Shown piece after piece: positions 34,887 to 45,200 of a stretch of 64,000 nucleotides of DNA. This DNA comes from Alkalinema sp. FACHB-956. GTDB lineage: Bacteria; Cyanobacteriota; Cyanobacteriia; Leptolyngbyales; Leptolyngbyaceae. Position 1 is the stretch's first letter. Each line of letters starts with the position of its first letter. Under the pieces are notes generated by a model that ran no database searches, was not told the origin of the DNA, and was given only the letters and a program-made list of their open reading frames with translations. Position numbers and translations under genes: made by a program. Location of the stretch: assembly GCF_014697025.1 (NCBI RefSeq), contig NZ_JACJRC010000001.1, forward strand, positions 186,001 to 250,000, in the 5' to 3' direction.

Positions 34887-36971
34887 GTGCAAGCCAAGGA
34901 GATTATTAAGGAAGCCAATCTGCTCTACAAGGCGCTTGCCCCAGTTTTGGCCTTAGGGCCAGCCTATGGAGATTATGTGCTGACGGACTTGGCGCGGGTG
35001 GTGCGCATCTGTGGTCGCAGCAATGCCAATATCAGCTCCAATGAGTTACTGGCCTACTTGGTGCTGTTTGGGCTGGTCAAAGCAGACAAGGACAAATTAA
35101 ATGTGGCGTTGCATCTGTGGGATTACTCCAGCCAGACCCGACGGGAGTATGAGAAGCAGACGCTCAAGCTGATCATGGACTTTACGCAACAGGATGGAGC
35201 CGTCGATCGCTTGGAGTTACCGGGACTGCTGGAGGCGATCGACCGCAATCGAGGGACGCAGTACACTAGCCATGTCATCAACGCCATCTATCGATTTGCC
35301 CAGATCATTATCAAAGCCGATAACCAAGTCACCATGCAGGAAATGGATGCCCTGTCGTCGATTTGGAAGTTATTGCATAACAGTTCTAGTAATGTAGCCA
35401 ATCCGGCAGTTAATTTGTCAGGGAACGATCGCGCGGCCAATCCAACGGCGACTTCGCCCAATCCGGCTCCACTATCGGATGTCATGGCGGAGTTGAATCG
35501 GTTAATTGGCATGGCGGAGGTGAAAGAAGAGGTCAAAACCCTGACGAATTTTCTGCGGGTGCAACAGGTGCGATCGCAGCGGGGACTGGCGAAAACCCCG
35601 GTCTCCCTCCATGCGGTCTTTTGTGGGCCACCGGGAACCGGAAAAACCACCGTGGCGCGGCTGATGGGCAAGATCTACAAAGATTTAGGGTTCCTGAGCA
35701 AAGGGCATTTGGTGGAAACCGATCGATCGGGGCTGGTGGCAGGCTATGTCGGACAAACGGCGCAGAATGTGGATGAACTGGTGACCCAAGCCCTAGATGG
35801 GGTGCTATTTATCGACGAAGCCTACACCCTCAAACCCCCCGGCGATGGTCGTGACTTTGGCCAAGAAGCGATCGATACTTTGCTGAAACGCATGGAAGAT
35901 CACCGCGATCGGCTAGTCGTGGTCGTGGCGGGCTATCAAGCGGAAATGCAGAGCTTTATTGAGTCCAATCCGGGTTTAAAATCCCGCTTTAACCGTTATT
36001 TCTACTTCAACGACTACAGGCCAGAAGAGCTGTTAGAAATCTTCCTCAAACTGGCAGAGAAAAGCCATTTCACCCTGACGCCCCCCGCCCAACAAGCCAC
36101 GCTGCAAGTCCTACACCATGTCTATGAAAGTCGGGATAAAACCTTTGGCAATGCCCGCATGGTGCGAAATTTATTTGAAAAAATCGTAGAACGGCAGGCC
36201 AATCGCCTTGCAACCGTTAGTCAATATGATTTGACCGATAGCTTACTGACGACACTCCAGCCAGAGGATATTCCCGTGGATGAATATTTGGGAACCACCC
36301 GAGAGGCAACCTCAGACTTGTCCGTGGAACTGCCTGGGGAAAAATCTGAGGAAAGGGCAGAAGAAATCTCTGGGGCGGAGAATCTGCCAGTGCCGACCCA
36401 GCCAACCGGCCAGATGATCGGGGCACCCATCCCCCCAGGGATCAGCCAAGGCTACGACCAACCGCCGCCCCCGGTTCCCGCTGAATGGACGATCGGACCC
36501 GCCAGCCAGTCCGTCAATGCCACCAATGCCAACCCCACCAATGCCAATCCCACTCCAACAGCTGCAACTCCCATGGCTGCAACTCCCATGGCTACCACTG
36601 CGCTGCAACCGCCGCCGCCCGCGCCGATCGACCCCCCGCAATCAACCGCCGAAAGTACGTTAATCCAAATTCGCACCTTATTGGCACGATCGCTACAAAA
36701 CCAGCCGCTACAAAGCCAGCCGCTACAGAGTCAGCCGCTACAAAACCAGCCGCTACAAAGTCAGCAAATTCAGGCCAAAACCAATTTACGGGATGGTTGT
36801 TTACAGGTGATGTTTGAGGCGGCCACTGCGCCGGAGATGAGCAAAATGGTGGTCTTAATGCGCCAGGTCATTCAAACGGTCGGGACCCAACATATTTCTC
36901 GGTTGCAGATTTATGGGCGAGAAATAGGCCAAGAATTTCCGGCTTGGAGCAAGGAATTTCGGTTGAGCTAG
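34887..36971 (+). CDS. TerB-like/CbxX-type AAA ATPase
   Basis: This predicts 694 residues from a GTG start preceded by GTGGAG. Residues 1-165 form a helical TerB-like domain (LTDLARVVRICGRSNANIS). The AAA domain of the CbxX/CfqX/SpoVK type has Walker A GPPGTGKTT at 247-255, pore-type loop GYVGQTAQNVDELV, Walker B LFIDEA at 307-312, and arginine-finger region LKSRFNRYFYF. After it comes a Pro/Ala/Gln-rich linker with 15-bp tandem repeats, then a C-terminal domain (CLQVMFEAATAPEMSKMVVLMRQVIQ). This is a hexameric unfoldase of unknown target. CbxX AAA proteins include Rubisco activases, but this one's extra domains make that role unproven. Confidence 0.9.
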   Translation: MQAKEIIKEANLLYKALAPVLALGPAYGDYVLTDLARVVRICGRSNANISSNELLAYLVLFGLVKADKDKLNVALHLWDYSSQTRREYEKQTLKLIMDFTQQDGAVDRLELPGLLEAIDRNRGTQYTSHVINAIYRFAQIIIKADNQVTMQEMDALSSIWKLLHNSSSNVANPAVNLSGNDRAANPTATSPNPAPLSDVMAELNRLIGMAEVKEEVKTLTNFLRVQQVRSQRGLAKTPVSLHAVFCGPPGTGKTTVARLMGKIYKDLGFLSKGHLVETDRSGLVAGYVGQTAQNVDELVTQALDGVLFIDEAYTLKPPGDGRDFGQEAIDTLLKRMEDHRDRLVVVVAGYQAEMQSFIESNPGLKSRFNRYFYFNDYRPEELLEIFLKLAEKSHFTLTPPAQQATLQVLHHVYESRDKTFGNARMVRNLFEKIVERQANRLATVSQYDLTDSLLTTLQPEDIPVDEYLGTTREATSDLSVELPGEKSEERAEEISGAENLPVPTQPTGQMIGAPIPPGISQGYDQPPPPVPAEWTIGPASQSVNATNANPTNANPTPTAATPMAATPMATTALQPPPPAPIDPPQSTAESTLIQIRTLLARSLQNQPLQSQPLQSQPLQNQPLQSQQIQAKTNLRDGCLQVMFEAATAPEMSKMVVLMRQVIQTVGTQHISRLQIYGREIGQEFPAWSKEFRLS
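36692..36766 (+). repeat. In-frame 15-bp tandem repeat, five units
   Basis: Units of the CTACAAAACCAGCCG type encode LQNQP, LQSQP, LQSQP, LQNQP and LQSQQ in the linker of the AAA ATPase. Confidence 0.95.
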
Positions 36972-37024
36972 TTTTGGGGGACTGGCCAGCCTTGGGGATT
37001 GGTGGGAATTTAGACGGTGAAATG

Positions 37025-37062
37025 CAAAAAGGGGAAGAAGCTTTTGACTTCTCCCCCTTTTA
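37025..37062 (-). terminator. Rho-independent terminator of tRNA-Leu
   Basis: On the minus strand, AAAAGGGGGAGAAG pairs with CTTCTTCCCCTTTTT around a TCAAAAG loop, ending in a T-run. It directly follows the tRNA 3' end. Confidence 0.85.
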
Positions 37063-37143
37063 TGCGGATGGCGAGACTCGAACTCGCAAGGCAATGCCAC
37101 ACGCACCTCAAGCGTGCGCGTATACCAATTCCGCCACATCCGC
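37063..37143 (-). tRNA. tRNA-Leu (GAG anticodon)
   Basis: The acceptor stem is formed by GCGGATG with CATCCGC and a discriminator A; no CCA is encoded. The anticodon stem CACGC/GCGTG closes the loop TTGAGGT with GAG in the centre. The T-arm contains GAGTTCGAGTCTC. The total of 81 bases and the class II variable arm fit leucine. It reads CUC/CUU codons. Confidence 0.95.
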
Positions 37144-37347
37144 GCACAGTTACCTCTTGGTTTTCCCAAGCTTTAGTATTATAGCAAAAAAAATCTGTTT
37201 GGCTAGTATTTTGCCCAGAAAATCTTGGAAATGTATTGAGCACATTGATCACCCATGATTGATCACCAATGACTTGTCAAAGGGAACTATTCGGTTTTCA
37301 ATGGTTGGCTAGCGCGATCGCCCTTACTTACCCTGCTATCCCCACCT

Positions 37348-38706
37348 ATGCCGTTCCAATCAACCCTGGCTCAACTCATCGAAATCACCCATGCCACTGG
37401 CTACCATCTGCAAGATTTAGCCCAGGTTGCCCAAGGCATCACCACCGATAGCCGTGCCATCCAGCCGGGACAACTGTTCCTGGCCCTGCGGGGTGAGCGA
37501 TTTGATGGCCATCAGTTTGTGGAAGCGGCGATCGCCCAGGGGGCAGTGGCGGCCATCGTCGATCGGCAATATCCCGTTGCAGACTCCGCCCTCCCCTTAG
37601 TCCAGGTAGACGATACGCTGAAAGCCTATCAGGCGATCGGGCGCTGGTGGCGGCAACAGTTTAATATCCCGGTGATTGGTATTACGGGATCCGTTGGCAA
37701 AACCACGATGAAGGAACTGGTGGCGGCCCTGCTCTCCCACTCCGGCAAGGTGCTCAAAAGTCAGGCGAATTTTAACAATGAAATTGGCGTACCGCTGACC
37801 CTGTTGCAATTGGATGCCGATCACGATTTTGCGGTGATTGAAATGGGAATGCGCGGTCGGGGCCAAATTGCTGAACTGGCGCAGATTGCCGAACCGACGA
37901 TCGGATTAATTACCACGGTGGGGACGGCCCATATTGAATTGCTGGGTTCCCGTGAGGCGATCGCGAAAGCGAAGTGTGAATTGTTCGCAGAATTGGCACC
38001 GGATAAGTTGGCGATTTTCAATGCGGATAATGCCCTATTGGCTCAAACAGCCGCCAAGGTCTGGCAGGGCAAAACCTTGTCCTATGGGTTTACCCAAGGG
38101 GATTTGCAAGGTCAGTTGCCCGATGGAGACACGATCGAAATTGCGGGGGTGCGATATCCTCTGCCCTTACCTGGAGAGCACAACGCGATCAATTACCTGG
38201 GGGCGCTGGCGGTTTTGAAGGCGTTGCATTTGAGTTGGCAGCCCTTTGAGTCGGGGTTAACCGTCGATCTACCGGGCGGACGGGCAAAATGCTACGAGTT
38301 ACCCAATGACATTGCGCTTTTGGACGAAACCTACAATGCTGGGTTGGAGTCCATGCTGGCGTCCCTCAAGCTCCTTGCGCAAACGCCCGGAAGTCGTCAT
38401 ATTGCGGTGTTAGGCACGATGCGGGAACTGGGGGAATTTTCGGTTCCGTTCCACCGTCAAGTGGGGGAACAGGTGCAGGAACTCCAGATCGATCGCTTGC
38501 TAATTCTGGCCGATCCGGCTGAAGCGGAAGCCCTAGCCCAGGGCGCTGCTTCGGTGCCGACAGAAACCTTTGACAGCCATGAAGCGGTAGTAGAACGGTT
38601 GATACACCTAATGCAACCGGGCGATCGCATTTTATTTAAAGCCTCCCGCGCAGTGGGGCTCGATCGGGTAGTGAATGCCCTGCGATCGGCAAATTCTCCA
38701 GCTTGA
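37348..38706 (+). CDS. murF: UDP-N-acetylmuramoyl-tripeptide--D-alanyl-D-alanine ligase
   Basis: MurF adds the D-Ala-D-Ala dipeptide to the peptidoglycan precursor in the cytosol. In this 452-residue protein, the N-terminal domain shows ITTDSRAIQPGQLFLALRGERFDGH, the ATP-binding P-loop is GITGSVGKTT at 111-120, followed by NFNNEIGVPLTLL and the C-terminal DETYNAGLESMLASLKLL. The length is normal. It is not in a dcw cluster here; the tRNA-Leu gene lies upstream in the opposite direction. An earlier start is not supported. Confidence 0.97.
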   Translation: MPFQSTLAQLIEITHATGYHLQDLAQVAQGITTDSRAIQPGQLFLALRGERFDGHQFVEAAIAQGAVAAIVDRQYPVADSALPLVQVDDTLKAYQAIGRWWRQQFNIPVIGITGSVGKTTMKELVAALLSHSGKVLKSQANFNNEIGVPLTLLQLDADHDFAVIEMGMRGRGQIAELAQIAEPTIGLITTVGTAHIELLGSREAIAKAKCELFAELAPDKLAIFNADNALLAQTAAKVWQGKTLSYGFTQGDLQGQLPDGDTIEIAGVRYPLPLPGEHNAINYLGALAVLKALHLSWQPFESGLTVDLPGGRAKCYELPNDIALLDETYNAGLESMLASLKLLAQTPGSRHIAVLGTMRELGEFSVPFHRQVGEQVQELQIDRLLILADPAEAEALAQGAASVPTETFDSHEAVVERLIHLMQPGDRILFKASRAVGLDRVVNALRSANSPA

Positions 38707-38744
38707 TTCCCAATGGCATAGATGGTGAACCAGCCTCAGACGAA

Positions 38745-38780
38745 GTCTAGATAAATGTCTAGATAAATGTCTAGATAAAC
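38745..38780 (+). repeat. 12-bp tandem repeat, three units
   Basis: GTCTAGATAAAT appears three times (the last ends AAAC) between murF and the REC-HK gene, in non-coding DNA. Confidence 0.9.
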
Positions 38781-38782
38781 CC

Positions 38783-39934
38783 CTACGAAACAGATAAATC
38801 TTGTTTGGAGTTCAATGAATGTAACGGTTGTTCCACCGTGAAATAGAAGGTGGTGCCAATACCAAATTGAGAGTCCACCCAGATGCGGCCTCCATGGCTT
38901 TCCACAATTTTTTTACAGGTGGCCAAACCAATGCCAGTACCAGGATAGGTTTTGCTATTGTATAGGCGACGAAATGCTTCAAAAATTTGCTCTCGATTTT
39001 CTGGCTTAATTCCAATTCCATTGTCATGAATGCTAAATAACCAGGCATTCTCCCGTTGTTCTGCATGAATTTTGACTTGGGGTAAAATTCCGGGCTGGAC
39101 AAATTTCAAGGCATTGCTGATTAAATTTTGAAACAGTTGCATTAACTGTGTTTCATTTCCCTGGAGAGTCGGCAGATCTTGGTAGAGAATACAGGCATTT
39201 TTTTCATCGATCATAGCCCGTAGGTTTTCAATCACGGTTTCCAACAATAAATTACAGTTAATCTCTGTCCAATCTAACGCCTCACGTCCGACCTTGGCAT
39301 AAACGAGGAGATCATGGATTAACTGTTGCATACGATTTCCGGCAGCCGCTACGCGATCGAGGTATTCCAAAACAGTTTCATCTAGACTATCTTGGTACCG
39401 CATTTTGACTAACTTAATAAATCCCGTTACACTTTGCAGGGGTTGTTGCAAATCATGGGAAACCACATGGGCAAACTGTTCTAGCTCCCGATTCGATTTT
39501 TCCAGGGCTAAATTGCGTTCAATCAACTGTTTCTGCAACCGTTGAAGTCGTAAATGATGTTCTACCCGCGCTAGTACCTCAGCTTCTTGAAACGGTTTTG
39601 TCACATAATCTTCCGCCCCCACATTAAATGCTTTGACTTTATCCATAGCCTCGTCGAGGGCGCTGATAAAAATGATTGGAATACTCCGAGTTCTTTCATT
39701 TTCTTTTAGCGATCGACAGACGCTATAACCATCCATTTCTGGCATCATGATATCTAGAAGAATCAGATCGGGTAAGCAAATGTCGATCGATCGCAGCGCC
39801 AAAACGCCACTCGGCGCTAGTCGAACCGTGTAGCCATAATCCGTCAGAACCTTGGCTAGCAAATGTAAATTGGCCGGAATATCATCGACAACGAGAATAT
39901 TACCTTTAGCTGAATACAAATTATCCGACTTCAT
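38783..39934 (-). CDS. REC-histidine kinase
   Basis: This predicts 383 residues from the ATG at 39934. An N-terminal REC domain carries the phospho-Asp (Asp61, LILLDIMMPEMDGY) and TKPFQ. It is followed by a coiled coil, then HisKA with phospho-His160 (FAHVVSHDLQQPLQSV) and HATPase motifs (N-box ISNALKF, HDNGIGIKPE, GTGIGLATCKKIV). A receiver placed before a kinase is typical of cyanobacterial phosphorelay intermediates. It has no sensor domain and would be driven by the receiver. It is third in a minus-strand series after 42217 and 40186. A 12-bp repeat lies downstream of it and a trinucleotide-like repeat upstream. Confidence 0.93.
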   Translation of the reverse strand: MKSDNLYSAKGNILVVDDIPANLHLLAKVLTDYGYTVRLAPSGVLALRSIDICLPDLILLDIMMPEMDGYSVCRSLKENERTRSIPIIFISALDEAMDKVKAFNVGAEDYVTKPFQEAEVLARVEHHLRLQRLQKQLIERNLALEKSNRELEQFAHVVSHDLQQPLQSVTGFIKLVKMRYQDSLDETVLEYLDRVAAAGNRMQQLIHDLLVYAKVGREALDWTEINCNLLLETVIENLRAMIDEKNACILYQDLPTLQGNETQLMQLFQNLISNALKFVQPGILPQVKIHAEQRENAWLFSIHDNGIGIKPENREQIFEAFRRLYNSKTYPGTGIGLATCKKIVESHGGRIWVDSQFGIGTTFYFTVEQPLHSLNSKQDLSVS

Positions 39935-40047
39935 AGTTGAAATTCGTTGTGATTGCAAAACATCATTAAAAAGTGAGAGATCGAGATATAGAGCATTCCT
40001 TGACCATCTAGGTAGACTACACCCAAGCCTAGTGAGAATAATCAGTA

Positions 40048-40142
40048 TTCACCATCACTATTTCAGGGAAACCGTTCACCATCACCATTCACCATTACCA
40101 TTCACCATTACCGTTCACCATCACCATTACCATTCACCACCC
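40048..40142 (+). repeat. Imperfect tandem repeat of CACCATTACCATT type
   Basis: A run of CACCATCACC, ATTCACCATTACC and similar words, low in G, fills the gap between the two response-regulator kinase genes. If read on the minus strand it would be GGTGAATGGTAATGG. The period is roughly 6 or 12-13 bp. There is no evidence for coding. Confidence 0.8.
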
Positions 40143-40185
40143 AAAGGATTGGAACATTGACGATGACAATACTTGACAACAATAC

Positions 40186-42096
40186 TTATAGTAAATTTGC
40201 CCCCTGTAAAAAAATCATTAACTGATCGTATTGAAAATCATTGCTCATCTGGATTAGCGTTTTGGCAAGGGTCGGATGCTGGGCTTCAATTTCATGGATG
40301 AGTGCGACCATGCGACTGAGATTGAGTTCCAAAACAGCTTGTTGAAACTGGGATTTCCATGCTGAGGGCAAGGAATCTAAAGCATCGGAGGCTAACCGGA
40401 TTGTGGGTAACGCTAAAGGATCTAGGTCTACCGACATATCCGCATAGATAAAACGCACTCCCAAATGTTTTTCTAGTTTTTCAACAATCACCTCTTCACG
40501 AAAGGGTTTACGAACAAAATCATCACAACCAATATCCAGAATCAGCGACCGATCGTCTTCAAAGGCACTCGCAGTGAGGGCAATCACAACGGTTGCCTGT
40601 CCCCGGATATGACCTTTAATCCGTTGAGCCGCTTCATACCCATCCATCACCGGCATCCGCATATCCATCCAAATTAAATGCGGTTGCCAAGTTTCCCACA
40701 TTTGAATCGCTTCTTGACCATTCTCCGCTTCCCGCACTTCAAACCCTAAGCGATCGAGCATTGTGACCAAAAGCTTACGATTCGTCCATTTATCCTCTGC
40801 AACCAAAAGCCGATAGCTAGGCTGATTGGGCGCAATACTGACCACCTGCTGGGGCACTTTGCTTTCTGCCAACTCCCCCACTTCCGCCACATCGACTGGG
40901 ATCTTAAATTCAACGGTGGTTCCACTCCCTAACTGACTGGTCATCATGATTTGGCCACCCATGATTTGAATAAATCGATGACAAATGGCTAACCCCAGCC
41001 CTGTCCCAGGCTGAGAGGTTTGCTGCGATCGGGTTTGGACAAAGGGCTGAAATAGTTTATCCATATCATCCACAGCAATGCCTAAACCCGTATCCGTAAT
41101 TTCAAACTGTAAGATTTGCTGATTTAAATACTCCATTGGGGATAGTGCATCGCAACCCTCCGGTGCATCAGGGCTGACCCGAACCCGCATTGACACCCCG
41201 CCTTGACTGGTAAATTTGACTGCGTTGCCCAGTAAATTAATTAAGATCTGCCTGAGCTTACTTTTATCGGTTTGAATATAACGAGGGAGTTCGGGCTCGT
41301 AGTCAAAAATCAGTTGCAGTCCTTGAGTTTCTGCTTTGAGATAGAACATATCCTCCAGTGTTTTCAAAAGAACTTTTAAATCAAAGCAACTGATATTGAG
41401 AGAAACTTTACCCGCTTCAATCTTAGACATATCTAAAATGTCATTAATCAGAGAGAGTAAATGCTCCCCACTATGAAGAATGATATCTAAACCGTTTTTG
41501 ATTGCTGGCGTCAGACAGGGCTCGTGTTGCAGCAGTTGACTGTACCCTAAAACGGCATTGAGGGGTGTCCGTAATTCGTGACTCATCCTGGCGAGGAATT
41601 CACTCTTGGCCTGATTGGCTGCATCCGCCTGTTCTTTAGCTGCCTGCAGAAGAATATTTTGCTCCTTTAGTTGCTCCTGTTGCTCTAATAATTGCTTTTG
41701 TAAATGTCGAATTGTCAGTTGATGTTCAACCCGCGCTAGTACTTCTTCAATCTGAAAGGGTTTAGTAATGTAATCTGCGCCTCCTACCGCAAAAGCTTGG
41801 ACTTTATCCATGGCTTCGTCGAGTGCACTCAGAAAAATCACCGGGATTTCACGGTTTTGTTTGTCAGCCTTGAGCGATCGACAAACTTCAAACCCATCCA
41901 TGTCAGGCATCCGAATATCTAGCAAAATTAGATCCGGGGCAGAGGCTTGGACGCTCATCAAGGCCAGGGAGCCACTTTTGACACACCGAATGGCATATCC
42001 TTGTTGGCTCAAGGTGGCTGATAGAACCCTGAGATTATCCAAGGAATCATCAACAATCAGGATAATACCTTTGCGTGAAGACGAATAGGTGTTCAT
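40186..42096 (-). CDS. REC-HK-REC hybrid sensor kinase
   Basis: This predicts 636 residues. The order is REC1 (Asp60 in [14 protein letters not shown]), coiled coil, HisKA (His173 in [18 protein letters not shown]), HATPase ([36 protein letters not shown]), REC2 ([16 protein letters not shown]), then a C-terminal helical tail of about 90 residues ([21 protein letters not shown]). The tail and second REC resemble the same parts of the 2732-residue kinase immediately upstream on this strand, suggesting that the two genes arose from a common hybrid. No sensor or membrane domain, so it is likely cytosolic. It lies 120 bp after the giant kinase gene. Confidence 0.94.
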   Translation of the reverse strand: MNTYSSSRKGIILIVDDSLDNLRVLSATLSQQGYAIRCVKSGSLALMSVQASAPDLILLDIRMPDMDGFEVCRSLKADKQNREIPVIFLSALDEAMDKVQAFAVGGADYITKPFQIEEVLARVEHQLTIRHLQKQLLEQQEQLKEQNILLQAAKEQADAANQAKSEFLARMSHELRTPLNAVLGYSQLLQHEPCLTPAIKNGLDIILHSGEHLLSLINDILDMSKIEAGKVSLNISCFDLKVLLKTLEDMFYLKAETQGLQLIFDYEPELPRYIQTDKSKLRQILINLLGNAVKFTSQGGVSMRVRVSPDAPEGCDALSPMEYLNQQILQFEITDTGLGIAVDDMDKLFQPFVQTRSQQTSQPGTGLGLAICHRFIQIMGGQIMMTSQLGSGTTVEFKIPVDVAEVGELAESKVPQQVVSIAPNQPSYRLLVAEDKWTNRKLLVTMLDRLGFEVREAENGQEAIQMWETWQPHLIWMDMRMPVMDGYEAAQRIKGHIRGQATVVIALTASAFEDDRSLILDIGCDDFVRKPFREEVIVEKLEKHLGVRFIYADMSVDLDPLALPTIRLASDALDSLPSAWKSQFQQAVLELNLSRMVALIHEIEAQHPTLAKTLIQMSNDFQYDQLMIFLQGANLL

Positions 42097-42216
42097 TATG
42101 AGTGGGATGCTGCAAAACGGACAAAACGCTGCCAGACCTAGAATCGGGACCCAATCAGATAGTCAATCAATAGGATGGACTCATCAAAGCAATAAACCAT
42201 CACCCGGGAGGGGCTT

Positions 42217-45200
42217 TTAGGGGATTATATGGGGATATTCTTGGGCGATCAAATTTAAAATGTGTTCAAAGTCAAAGGACTGAATCTTATTGGCAATCAA
42301 GCGGTGAAGGTCGGAGAGAGGGGCGGGAATTTCCTGAATTAACTCAAGCAGTCGTTCAACATGGACTTCGATCGTCGCTTGTCTCAGTTGCATGACCCAA
42401 TCGATCGGCATCGCGCGCAGGCCCACCAGCGCATCCTCAACGGAAGGGGCCGCCGTCACCTCCGGGGCGGCTGGCGGGTGGGGTGGGCTTTCGGCAAATA
42501 AGTAGCGCACACCCAAATGCTCCACTAATTTATCGAGAATCAGACGGTCTTGCAGGGGTTTGGGGACAAAGTCATCGCAGCCCATCGCCAAGGTTTTCAT
42601 TCGCTCTTCCTCAAAGGCTCCAGCGGTCAAGGCAATAATTTTGGTGGGCAGGGAAGGGGTCACGGCGGGCAGTGCGCGGCGGGAAGCAATGTCACTTGGG
42701 GGCCGATCGGGGAGCAACCGTTCCCGTTGCCGAATTTGTTGAGTGGCTTCATAGCCATCCATCACGGGCATCCGAATGTCCATCCAAATCAGATGGGGTT
42801 GCCACAGTTCCCACAATTCCACGGCTTCCTGACCATTGATGGCCTCCCGCACCTGAAAGCCCAAGGGTTGTAACAGTGAGAGCATTAGCTTGCGGTTGGC
42901 AGCATGATCTTCCACAACCAGAATGCGGTAGGTCGGTTGTTCTGGAGCTAACCCGATCGGACGTTGCGTGAAAACGGGCGCGGGGATTCGATCCGTCGCC
43001 ACAGCCTCGATCGGTAAATGGAAGCGAAAACAGGATCCTTGTCCCACGCGACTCTCAACGGTGAGATCGCCGCCCATCAACCGGACAAATTCGCGACTAA
43101 TGGGTAAGCCTAGGCCAGTACCTTCCTGGAGCCGAGGTTGGGTCGAAGATTGGACAAAGGGTTCGAACAGAAGATTGAGTTCCTCCGGTGCGATGCCCAT
43201 CCCCGTATCTTCCACCTCACAGATGAGGTAAGCCGCCTGCTGTGGATCGATCCAGTGGAAGGTTGTCAGAGCGATCGATCCATCTTGGGTCGAGAACTCA
43301 CAACTCTTGACTCGCAGGCGAATCTGTCCGCGATCGGTAAACTTAATGGCATTGCTGAGCAAATTAATCAGAACTTGACGTAGCTTATTTTCATCGGTTT
43401 GGATATATTGCGGGATGGGTTCTGGATGCTCCCAAGTTAATCGCAGTCCTTTATGGTTTGCTTTGAGCTGAAACATTTGAATAAGACTCTCTAAAAAAGC
43501 TGGGAGATCAAACGGATTGGGATGGAAAACGCTGCGTCCCGCTTCAATTTTGGACATTTCCAAAATGTCGTTAATCAGTCCGAGTAAATGCTCGCCACTG
43601 CGGTTGATGATTGAGAGCTGTTCCTGGTGATTAGAATTCAAATGGGGGTCTTGGGCCAGTAATTGACTAAATCCTAAAATGGCATTGAGGGGCGTTCGGA
43701 GTTCATGGCTCATGTTGGCCAAAAAGGTGCTTTTAGTTCGGTTAGCCGCTTCCGCTGACTCCATTGCCTGTCGGAGTTCCGCCGTCCGTTCTTCCACACG
43801 ACGCTCTAGATCCAGGTTCGTTTGGCGCAGCACTTCTTCCATCTGTTTGCGCACGGTCACATCCCGAAACACCGCAACGCCACCAATCACCGTCCCTGCG
43901 GCATCGGTCAACGGTCGAGCGGTCACTTCAACATGGAGCCCCTCGGAGCGGACAGCATTCTGGAGAAGCAGTTCCGCCTGATCCACTGCATGGCCTTGAA
44001 TGGCTTGGGCTAGGGGAATCTGATCGATCGAACAGGGGCTGCCATCGGGCAAGTAAATGCCCCACAGACTTTGCCATTCTTCCGTTTGAGAATGTAACCC
44101 CTGAAGGCCAGTAATTTGTTCCACCGCAGGGTTATGGAGAATGATTTCTCCAGCGGCATTCGCAACAACAACGCCATCCCCCATGCTGTTCAAAATGGTT
44201 TGCAACAAGTGAGTTTGTTGCTGGAATTCTTCGGTCCGTCGTTGCACTCGTTGTTCTAATTCTTGGTTGAGATTCGCTAGGGCTTGTTCAGCTTTTTTAC
44301 GATCGGTAATATTCATGGCGATTCCCGCAGTACCGATCACCGCATTTCCATCGGCCACGATCGGGGTTTTGATGGTTTCAATCCACTGTTCTGTACCATC
44401 AACCGTGATCAGCCGTTCTTCCACCCGCTTTTGTTGCCGAGATTGCATGACCTCCCGGTCATCTTGAACATACCCAGCCGCTAGATCAGCGGGCCAAATG
44501 TCTTGATCTCGCATACCCACTAATTCTTCCGGGGTATATCCACAGGCTTGAGCAAAGGGTTGATTGACCGCCAGAAAACGACTTTCCAGATCCTTTAACC
44601 AGGCAATGTGGGGAATATTATTCAGCAGTGAAATAACCTGTTGTTCCCGAATATTGGCTTCGGTTTCAGCCCGTTTGAGATTCGCTTCCGTTTCTTTTAA
44701 GGCAGTAATGTCCGTAATCGCCCCTAAATACCCAATGGGATGCCCTACAGTGTCAATTTCCGGGGTAATTTGACAGTAAAACCACGAGACTCGGCCATCG
44801 GGCAACAAGCAACGGCCTTCGCCCTGGTAATAACCGCCCTGCTCAGTATAAGCCTGCCTCCAGGCTGTTAAAACCCATGGACGATCGTCCGGGTGGATTG
44901 TTTGGAGCCACCCCTGACCTAGGGCACTTTCTGGGGCTTGCTGGGTCAGTTCACACCAGCGATTATTGATGTATACACACCGCCCCCTGTGATCCAAGCG
45001 AAACAAGCCCACGGGAACGGCTTCCGTCAAGGCAGCATAGCGCTGCTCACTGGCCTTCCGTCGGCTAATATCCGTGACAGTGCCAACGTAACCCAGGACT
45101 TGTCCCTGATCATCCTGTTCGGATACGGCTTGGCCAACCACCCAAGTCACGGTACCATCCGGTTTTTGCAAGCGATATTCACTGAAAAACCCTTGCTGAT

